A stretch of 40,232 nucleotides of DNA from an uncultured Bacteroidales bacterium (lineage in GTDB: Bacteria; Bacteroidota; Bacteroidia; Bacteroidales; UBA932): assembly GCA_946549475.1 (NCBI GenBank), contig CAMNQO010000002.1, positions 1 through 40,232 of the forward strand, written 5' to 3'. Under the pieces are notes generated by a model, which did no database searches, was not told the origin of the DNA, and saw only the letters and a program-made list of their open reading frames with translations. Numbering within the stretch: the first letter of the stretch is position 1; each line of letters opens with the position of its first letter. The translations under genes were made by a program, and so were the position numbers. Below are positions 19,611 to 27,151 of the stretch, in pieces.

Positions 19611-19636
19611 TGTTTCAGGCCTTTTGTGTAACTTTA
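19606..19636 (+). promoter_or_regulatory. Candidate internal promoter, TTTG-N19-TAACTTTA
   Basis: TTTG 19606-19609, 19-nt spacer, TAACTTTA 19629-19636; one mismatch to the Bacteroidetes TTTG/TAnnTTTG consensus; lies in the longest spacer of the locus. Confidence 0.45.
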
Positions 19637-19660
19637 TGAACTCCAAAATTGACTAACGAT

Positions 19661-20872
19661 ATGAAAAAACGATTTTTCATCGCGCTGGCGGCCGTGACAG
19701 GGCTTTGCTCCCTGCTTTCCTGCCAGAAGGAAGACGACCTCGACCTGAGTCCGAGAGTGGTCTGTCTGGCCGGTACGGCAGGCTCGGCGATGCTCGGTGA
19801 GAGCATTACCGTCAGCGCTGCCAACATTTCCCCCTCGACGGTCATGACCGTCAAGTTCGGCAAGGAGAAAGTGCTGACGCGGACCGGTCCCGGCTCCGTT
19901 TCCTACACTTTTACAGGCAGCGGACTGAAGTCCATCCGCGTGACGACGAGTCCCGAAGAGGTGCAGAAGACCGTCTGGCTGGTGGAAGTCAAGGCGCTGG
20001 AGTCCATCCAGATGCTGGCCAAAAGGCTCAAGGCCGACCCCGACCTCTGTCTGGTGATGTGCCACCGGGCCAATTCTTCCGACTGGTCCATTCCGGAAAA
20101 TTCCCTTTCGGCCATCAACAAATGCATCGAGGACAAGGTGGACATCGTGGAGAACGACCTCTACACGACCAAGGACGGCGTGCTGGTGGTCTCCCACGAC
20201 GCCAACATCAACCGTGAGACCAACGGCTCGGGCGAAATCAAGAATCTGACCCTCGCCCAGATCAAGTCCTATTTCCTCAAGGACCGCAACGGCCGGGTGA
20301 CGACCGAGAAGATGCTGACCTTCGACGAGTATCTGGATGCCTGCAACGGCAAGATATACATCGATGTGGACCTCGGCGACCGGGATGCCAGCGTGACGGC
20401 CGTGGTCAATGCCATCACCCGCAAGGGCATGATCCAGCAATGCCTGGTCTATTGCAACAGTGTGGACAAGATCAAGGAAGCCTATGCGGCCAATCCCGAG
20501 TGCAATGTCTATTGCTGGACCAATGCGACCAATCGCAACGCCATGCTCGAAGGCGGCATCGCGGGCAATACCTATTTCACACAGTGCTCCTACTTCCCCC
20601 AGAAGGCTTCCACTTCCGCCAACGGAGCGCCCAGCACGAGTTCCTGCACCAATTCGTCCTGGGTGGCCGAATCGGCGGCCGCCGGCACCATCACGACGGT
20701 CAACGCCATCTATACGATGGATCCCAACACATTCTGGCCAAAAGACTTCAAGGTGGCGCAGGTCGAGGAGATTTTCAGTTACTTCCCGTCCTGCCAGTGC
20801 ATCCATGTCGATACCGGAGCCGAAGCCCGGGCCGCGCTCCAGGCTTATGGCAAGCATGTGACCGACCGATAA
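19661..20872 (+). CDS. GDPD-family lipoprotein with N-terminal Ig/IPT-like domain
   Basis: MKKRFFIALAAVTGLCSLLSCQKEDD lipobox; CHRANSSDWSIPENSLSAINKCIEDKVDIVENDLYTTKDGVLVVSHDANINRETNGSG. Confidence 0.88.
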   Translation: MKKRFFIALAAVTGLCSLLSCQKEDDLDLSPRVVCLAGTAGSAMLGESITVSAANISPSTVMTVKFGKEKVLTRTGPGSVSYTFTGSGLKSIRVTTSPEEVQKTVWLVEVKALESIQMLAKRLKADPDLCLVMCHRANSSDWSIPENSLSAINKCIEDKVDIVENDLYTTKDGVLVVSHDANINRETNGSGEIKNLTLAQIKSYFLKDRNGRVTTEKMLTFDEYLDACNGKIYIDVDLGDRDASVTAVVNAITRKGMIQQCLVYCNSVDKIKEAYAANPECNVYCWTNATNRNAMLEGGIAGNTYFTQCSYFPQKASTSANGAPSTSSCTNSSWVAESAAAGTITTVNAIYTMDPNTFWPKDFKVAQVEEIFSYFPSCQCIHVDTGAEARAALQAYGKHVTDR

Positions 20873-20894
20873 ATACCCAAAACAACCGTTGAAT

Positions 20895-23861
20895 ATGAAA
20901 TACTGTTCCAAGTTTTTCCTCGTTTTCCTTTTCCTGCTGGCCGGGGGTGCGCTGTCGGCGCAGACGGCCGGCGAGTTTACGGGGACGGTGGTGGACCAGG
21001 GCGGAGAGCCTGTCATCGGGGCTTCCGTCTTCATCCAGGGGACCCAGTCCGGTGCCATTACCGACCTCGACGGAAAATTCGCCCTCCGCATCGAACGCGG
21101 AAAGAATGTCGTCATCTCCTATATCGGCTTTGAGGACAAAGTCATCAATTTCCAGGGTCAGAAGGACCTGCGCATCGTCTTGGCCAGTTCTACCACCGCG
21201 CTGGACGAAGTGGTGGTCGTGGGTTACGGCTCGATGAAGAAGAAGGAGATGACCTCCGCCATTTCCCATGTCTCCTCCAAAGACCTCAATCAGGTATCCT
21301 CCCTCGATTCGCGCATGCTCCTGCAAGGCAAGGTCTCCGGCGTGAGCGTGGACAACAGCCAGATGGCCGACCCCAACCAGCAGGGCAGCATCCAGATCCG
21401 CGGCGTGGCCTCCCGTCAGGCCGGAACGGGCCCCCTGTATGTGATTGACGGTGTCCCCGGCGGTGATATGACCAACATCAATCCGGCGGATATCGAGTCC
21501 ATCGATGTGCTCAAGGACGGTGCGGCCTCCGCCATCTACGGTACGCGCGGCGGCAACGGCGTCATCCTCGTCAATCTCAAGAAGGGCTCCCGGGACGGTT
21601 CCGTCCATACCCAGTACAGCGGCTCCTTCACCCTCAACCAGCCCAAACGGGAATTGCAGATGCTCTCGGCCAGGCAGTACCGGGCCTACCGCTGCATCGA
21701 CAATCCCCTCGCTGATTTCGGCGCGAGTACGGACTGGTTCAAGGAATCGACCCGTACCGGTATGGCACACATGCACACCCTGACCGTGTCGGGCGGCAAT
21801 GCCAAGACCAACTACCGCGTGACGGCGGACTACCGCTATGCTACCGGTATCGACCTGCGTTCGGACCGCCGTGAATACGGCGCCCGCGCCATGGCGGGCC
21901 ATACTACCAAGAGCGGCCTCTTCTCCTTTACGGCCAGCATCACGCCCCGTATCATCAAGAAGAACAATTCGGTCGGCTTCGGCGCCATTCTTGAGAACAA
22001 CCCGACCTACCCCGTCCGTGACGATTCCTCGGCCAACGGCTATTATCTCTTTGCTTCCGGCGTGACGGGCTCCAATCTCGTGGAAAGGGCCACCCAGGTC
22101 ATCGATTTCGACCAGGTCCGCCTGCTGGAAATGAGCGGCAGCGCCAAAATCAACCTCCTGCCCCTCTTTACCCCGGACCATCCGGACTTTGAACTCAATT
22201 CCCTGCTGACGGTCTCCGACCACATCACGGACAAGTTCAACAACCAGTATGCCCCGTCCACCTATTCCGGCCAGATCAACGGCGGTACGACAGGCTACGC
22301 CTACAAATCTTCGTCCGCCTCCCAGTTGGTCAACCTGGAGTGGGTGACCAATTTCTCGATGAAACTGGCTGACCACCGCATGCGCCTGATGGCGGGCTAT
22401 TCCTACGCCTATGAGGTCTCGGAAGGATTTTCCGCCAACAATACCAATTTTACCACGGACGCCACCCTCTACAACAATATCGGTGAGGGAGCCCTCGCCG
22501 GCGAAGACGGCAAGGTGCTGATGTCCTCCTCCAAGTCGGACAACACCCTCATCTCTTTCTTCGCCCGTGTCAACTACGACTGGAAGGAGCGTTACCTGCT
22601 TTCGCTCTCCATCCGCCACGAGGGGTCTTCGCGCTTCGGCGCCAACCACAAATGGGGCAATTTCCCCGCCGTGTCCGTGGGCTGGCGTCTGTCCGACGAG
22701 CCTTTCTTCGCCTTTGCCTCCGGCGTGGTGGACGACCTGAAACTGCGGTATGACTTCGGCGTCACGGGCAACCAGGACATCGGCAACTATCTCTCCCTGT
22801 CCACCTACCGTTCTTTCGGTTATTGGCAGTATGAGGGACAGCGTTTCCATGTCTGGGGCCCCTCCGGCAATGTCAATCCCGACCTCCGCTGGGAAAAGGG
22901 CTACAACCAGAATGTGGGTATCGATTTCAGTTTCTGGCAGTACCGCATCACGGGCAGCCTCAACTATTTCAACCGTCATCAGGTGGATCTGCTCGGGACC
23001 TATGACGTGGCCGTTCCGCCCAACATCTCCTCGACCATCACGGCCAATGTGGGCTCGATGCGCAACCAGGGCGTGGAACTGGACCTGACGGTCAATCCTG
23101 TCCGGACGGATGATTTCAACTGGTCCTTCACCCTCATTGGTGCGACCTCCGACAACAAGTTCGAGAGTTTCTCCAACGATGTATTCAAAGGGCAGAGTTA
23201 TGTCTCCCTCTGTTCGATGTCCAACCCCAACAACCCGGGCTATCTGCAGCGGCTGGAGGAAGGGCAGCGCGTGGGCAATTACTATACCTACCGCTATGCC
23301 GGCGTGGATACGCACGGAGACTGGCTCATCTATTCCGCCGACGGCCACATCATCCCCATCGCAAAGGGGACGGATGCCGACAAGGCGGTCACGGGAAACG
23401 GTCTGCCCTGGTTTACCGGCTCGCTGACCAACAATCTCCGCTACAAGGAGTTCGACTTGAGCATTTCCCTGCGGACGGCCCTCGGCTTCGAGATTTTCAA
23501 TGTCCACGATTTTTATTACGGCCTCCAGAGCATGACGACCAATGTGATGCGTTCCGCCTATGCCAGGAATGCAAAGGTGACGACGGGCCGCAATGTCCTG
23601 ACGGACTATTTCATCGAGCCGGGCGACTACCTCAAACTCGACCAGATCAGTCTCGGATGGACGCACAATTTCGATATGAAGTTTATCGAGAAACTCCGCG
23701 TGTTCGTCACGGCCTCCAATATCTATACGCTGACGAAGTTCACGGGCATCGACCCTTCGGTCTATCCGGTCAACGGGATGACGCCGGGCACCTTCGGCGG
23801 CAGCATTTCGTATTATCCTTCCGCCTTCCAGTTTGTGTTTGGCGTACAGGTCGGTTTCTAA
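20895..23861 (+). CDS. SusC/RagA-family TonB-dependent transporter (complete)
   Basis: Signal peptide; carboxypeptidase-regulatory-like GTVVDQGGEPVIGASVFIQGTQSGAITDLDGKFAL; TTALDEVVVVGYGSMKKKEMTSAIS; plug IQIRGVAS..YVIDGVPGG..ESIDVLKDGAASAIYGTRGGNGVILVNLKKG. Confidence 0.96.
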   Translation: MKYCSKFFLVFLFLLAGGALSAQTAGEFTGTVVDQGGEPVIGASVFIQGTQSGAITDLDGKFALRIERGKNVVISYIGFEDKVINFQGQKDLRIVLASSTTALDEVVVVGYGSMKKKEMTSAISHVSSKDLNQVSSLDSRMLLQGKVSGVSVDNSQMADPNQQGSIQIRGVASRQAGTGPLYVIDGVPGGDMTNINPADIESIDVLKDGAASAIYGTRGGNGVILVNLKKGSRDGSVHTQYSGSFTLNQPKRELQMLSARQYRAYRCIDNPLADFGASTDWFKESTRTGMAHMHTLTVSGGNAKTNYRVTADYRYATGIDLRSDRREYGARAMAGHTTKSGLFSFTASITPRIIKKNNSVGFGAILENNPTYPVRDDSSANGYYLFASGVTGSNLVERATQVIDFDQVRLLEMSGSAKINLLPLFTPDHPDFELNSLLTVSDHITDKFNNQYAPSTYSGQINGGTTGYAYKSSSASQLVNLEWVTNFSMKLADHRMRLMAGYSYAYEVSEGFSANNTNFTTDATLYNNIGEGALAGEDGKVLMSSSKSDNTLISFFARVNYDWKERYLLSLSIRHEGSSRFGANHKWGNFPAVSVGWRLSDEPFFAFASGVVDDLKLRYDFGVTGNQDIGNYLSLSTYRSFGYWQYEGQRFHVWGPSGNVNPDLRWEKGYNQNVGIDFSFWQYRITGSLNYFNRHQVDLLGTYDVAVPPNISSTITANVGSMRNQGVELDLTVNPVRTDDFNWSFTLIGATSDNKFESFSNDVFKGQSYVSLCSMSNPNNPGYLQRLEEGQRVGNYYTYRYAGVDTHGDWLIYSADGHIIPIAKGTDADKAVTGNGLPWFTGSLTNNLRYKEFDLSISLRTALGFEIFNVHDFYYGLQSMTTNVMRSAYARNAKVTTGRNVLTDYFIEPGDYLKLDQISLGWTHNFDMKFIEKLRVFVTASNIYTLTKFTGIDPSVYPVNGMTPGTFGGSISYYPSAFQFVFGVQVGF

Positions 23862-23878
23862 AAAAGGAGGATTATTCT

Positions 23879-25672
23879 ATGAAAAAGACATACAAAGCAT
23901 TTGTTGCGGGCATCCTGTCGCTGGCGGGCGTGTTTTCCTGTACCAATCTGGACGAGAATGTCTATTCGTCCCTGATGTCCGCCAACTATTATCAGAAGCG
24001 CACCGATGTCATCAAGGCGGTCTTCCGTCCTTTCGAGCATTTCTTTGAGTCCGTGCAGCGCTATATGCCGATGCAGGAATATCCCGCCGATGTCTTCATG
24101 ACACCGCAGATGGATTCCTTCGGCTGGTGGGACGGCGGCAAGTGGTCCGACTGGCACACCCACAGTTGGCAGGATATTTCCGGCGACCTCGTGGAAAACC
24201 ACATCGGAGATGTCTGGACCAATACCTATCAGGGTATCGCCCAGTGCAACCTGGTGCTGGACGACATCCTGAGTCTGGACCACGCTAAATTTCCCGAGAT
24301 TTCAGACACGGAATGGGCGGCATTCGAGGCCCAGTTGCGCACGATGCGGGCCTACGCCTATTGGAAACTGCTGAACTTGTTCCGCAACTGCCAACTCATC
24401 ACTTCGTCTTCCACCGAGGAGAATGAGAAAGTGGAGCGCCGCAAGCAGGTATCGCCGCAAGTGCTGTATGATTTCATCGAGAGCGAATTGCTGGACTGCC
24501 TGAACCTTCTTCCGAACAAAGTAGGCAGCGGCGGTCCCGGCATCTGGCAGGGCCAGTTTACCAAGGCGGCGGCCGCCACCATCCTGGTCCGTCTGTATCT
24601 CAATACGGAAGCCTGGATGGGCTATCCGGCCTGGGACAAGTGCGAGACGATGTGCGACCGCATCCTGGGTGGCGAATTTGGGACTTATACCCTCGCCGAG
24701 AATTGGTATGCGCCCTATGACTGGAACAACGAGGAGTGTACGGAAGTCATCTTCGGTTACCCGGCCTCCTACGGTACCTCCTCCTGGCACATGCAGAATA
24801 ACTACCGTACCATCTACGGCCGCGGGTTGCCTTACAATTCCCAGGCCTATCTGGAAATCACGCAGGATGGTGCCCGCAACCCCAAGTGGCATCTGTCTCC
24901 CTCCTATGACAACAATGCCAGCCGCCGCCTGTTCAGCGGTCCTCCCTACAACTACAGACTCGGCTGTCCGACGCAGAAGTTCCTGAAATATCCGGGCGAT
25001 GTGCGCTACAAGCAGTACAAGAATCTTTCTTTCAATACCCGCGAGGGGATGTTCTTCCTCGAGGGTCCTGTCATCGACAAGGACGGCAACCGGGCCAAGG
25101 CGCACGCGGGCTATGATCTCTATCTGCTCGACCAGTGCGGCGGTTTTATGGCCGGTGCGCCGACGGGGACCATCACGGATGCTTCCCGTGCGGAATCCAC
25201 CCTCTTCAACGGGGATATGAACTCCGGCCTGTATTGTGTCAAATATCCGTTCTATCCTTATTCGGGCGACTATTTCAACGAGTCGGACTACACCGATATG
25301 CGGCTGACGGAGATTGTCTATTCCAAGGCCGAGTGCCGCTATCGTGCCGGGGATGTCAACGGGGCGGGTGCCCTGCTCAACTCCGTGCGCAAGCGCAACT
25401 ATGCTTCTTTTACCTCGAACATTGCCTATGCCGGCTCTGACGGGGGGACGGTCATTCTCGATGATCAGGAGTTCATCGACGAGTGGATGCGGGAATTTAT
25501 CTTCGAGGGACGCCGGCGCGACGACCTCATCCGCTGGGACCGTTTTGAAGAGGCCTGGTGGGACAAGCCGGCTGATGCCGACAAGCACAAGCGCATCTAT
25601 CCCTTGAGCAAGTCCATCCTGGAACTCAACCCCTATCTGGTACAGAATCCCGGTTATCCTTCCGCTCGATAA
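23879..25672 (+). CDS. SusD/RagB-family lipoprotein
   Basis: MKKTYKAFVAGILSLAGVFSC lipobox; C-terminal DDQEFIDEWMREFIFEGRRRDDLIRWDRFEE, YPLSKSILELNPYLVQNPGY. ATG 23879 preferred over the 23657 ORF start, which overlaps SusC. Confidence 0.93.
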   Translation: MKKTYKAFVAGILSLAGVFSCTNLDENVYSSLMSANYYQKRTDVIKAVFRPFEHFFESVQRYMPMQEYPADVFMTPQMDSFGWWDGGKWSDWHTHSWQDISGDLVENHIGDVWTNTYQGIAQCNLVLDDILSLDHAKFPEISDTEWAAFEAQLRTMRAYAYWKLLNLFRNCQLITSSSTEENEKVERRKQVSPQVLYDFIESELLDCLNLLPNKVGSGGPGIWQGQFTKAAAATILVRLYLNTEAWMGYPAWDKCETMCDRILGGEFGTYTLAENWYAPYDWNNEECTEVIFGYPASYGTSSWHMQNNYRTIYGRGLPYNSQAYLEITQDGARNPKWHLSPSYDNNASRRLFSGPPYNYRLGCPTQKFLKYPGDVRYKQYKNLSFNTREGMFFLEGPVIDKDGNRAKAHAGYDLYLLDQCGGFMAGAPTGTITDASRAESTLFNGDMNSGLYCVKYPFYPYSGDYFNESDYTDMRLTEIVYSKAECRYRAGDVNGAGALLNSVRKRNYASFTSNIAYAGSDGGTVILDDQEFIDEWMREFIFEGRRRDDLIRWDRFEEAWWDKPADADKHKRIYPLSKSILELNPYLVQNPGYPSAR

Positions 25673-25684
25673 AATTTGTGAAGT

Positions 25685-27115
25685 ATGAAAAGAATCAGTC
25701 TATATTTGTTTGTGGGCCTGATGGTGGCTGCGGCTTGCCAGCCTCAGTTCGAGATGGTGCCTCCCGGTTCGGGCAACCATGCGTCAGAGTTTTCCGAGAA
25801 CTGGTATGTCACCCGCAACGGTGCCGGTCTCAAGAGCGGTGCCGACTGGACGAATGCCATCTCGTTCGCCACTTTTCTCAAGATGATCACCGACCCTTCC
25901 TACGCGCTCTCCAGTGCGGCTTTCCATATCCAGGAGGGGACTTACCAGGTGACGCGCAAGGACGGTTACAACGCCCTTTCCAGCGATGTCCTCTGCATCC
26001 GGGGCGGTTATAGCGCGGCCTTGGAATATGCCGACCTGAGCCTGTGCAATCCGGACCTCTATCCGACGGTGTTTACCGGAGATGCGGACGGCAACGGCAC
26101 GGTCGGTGAAGGGGACGGCGCCTTTGCCTATGTCTCAAGCGGGAACATCCGTTTCGACAACATCACCTTCAAGGATTTTTATCTCTCGAAGAGCGGAGCC
26201 AACGCGCTGGGCGGGAAAGGGTCCGCCGTCTTCGGCATCAACGGCCCTTATCTGAGTACTTCGGTAGAGTGCCGCAATTGTATCTTCGAGGGTAATGTCA
26301 ATGCGGTCAACGACAATGCGGGCCGCGAGGGCGGTCCCTGCGCTTTTGTCTCGCAGGGCTATTTCAAGGCGTACAATTGCGTGTTCCGCAACAATTCGGC
26401 CAACAGCCGGGGCGGGGCCGTCCGGACCAACGAGCGTCTGGGCGTATTGTTCCTGGACCGCTGCCTCTTTACGGGCAATACGCTGACCGGCGGCTCTTTC
26501 GGCTCGGCTATCCAGTGTTCCGCCGGGGAAGTCTGCATGAACAACTGCACGCTGGTGGGCAACAGCGGAACGGGCTCCACGCTCAATGGCGGCGGCGCTT
26601 TCCTCGTCGTCAATTCCACCATCATCGATGATGCGGAGCCGACCGAATACAATGCGGCGTTCCGTTGCGAGTCCTCCGCCGATGCCGGTTCCATCGTCAT
26701 CAACAGCGTTTTCTCCAGTTCCAAGGCTGGCGGGACGGGACTGATTCTCAACAATGGCGTCCTCCGCAGCGGCGGTTTCAACCTGTTCAAGAATGTCGTC
26801 CTTTCCGGTACCGGCACCGACCCCCTGACTTCCGATGATACGGTCAAGGATGCCGTGCTGGCCGGTACGCTGGAATCCCGCTGGTGGAAGTGGGATGTGG
26901 CCCAGGTCCTCTCCGACATCCGCAGTTTCGCCATCGTGGATGACATCTATGATACGGCCGTATCTTTCAATCCGGTGGCTTACTGCAACATTTCGGTGCT
27001 CGGGCGTGCTTATGCCAACTGGGTGACCCCGTACGCTTTTGCCAAGGATGCGCGGGGCGAAGTCCGGGGAGACGACCGCTATCAGCCCGGCTCTTATGAC
27101 CCGAATATAGACTGA
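25685..27115 (+). CDS. Right-handed beta-helix lipoprotein without fimbrillin-like domain
   Basis: MKRISLYLFVGLMVAAAC lipobox; NWYVTRNGAGLKSGADWTNAI..FHIQEGTYQV; NCIFEGN, CVFRNNSANSRGGAV, CLFTGN; C-terminal DARGEVRGDDRYQPGSYDP. Confidence 0.82.
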   Translation: MKRISLYLFVGLMVAAACQPQFEMVPPGSGNHASEFSENWYVTRNGAGLKSGADWTNAISFATFLKMITDPSYALSSAAFHIQEGTYQVTRKDGYNALSSDVLCIRGGYSAALEYADLSLCNPDLYPTVFTGDADGNGTVGEGDGAFAYVSSGNIRFDNITFKDFYLSKSGANALGGKGSAVFGINGPYLSTSVECRNCIFEGNVNAVNDNAGREGGPCAFVSQGYFKAYNCVFRNNSANSRGGAVRTNERLGVLFLDRCLFTGNTLTGGSFGSAIQCSAGEVCMNNCTLVGNSGTGSTLNGGGAFLVVNSTIIDDAEPTEYNAAFRCESSADAGSIVINSVFSSSKAGGTGLILNNGVLRSGGFNLFKNVVLSGTGTDPLTSDDTVKDAVLAGTLESRWWKWDVAQVLSDIRSFAIVDDIYDTAVSFNPVAYCNISVLGRAYANWVTPYAFAKDARGEVRGDDRYQPGSYDPNID

Positions 27116-27125
27116 TCTACCTTTG
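27095..27125 (+). promoter_or_regulatory. Candidate internal promoter, TATG-N19-TACCTTTG
   Basis: TACCTTTG at 27118-27125 matches TAnnTTTG exactly; TATG 27095-27098 at 19-nt spacing is a one-mismatch -33 element. Confidence 0.4.
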
Positions 27126-27151
27126 TTCAACCCATCACAGATGCTTCAAAA

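Noticed and set aside
14856-19646. 1596-aa minus-strand ORF
   Set aside because: In register with the second giant beta-helix gene; no recognisable domain; explained by avoidance of TTA/CTA/TCA sense codons.
20775-23666. 963-aa minus-strand ORF
   Set aside because: In register antisense to the SusC at 20895-23861; no domain motifs.
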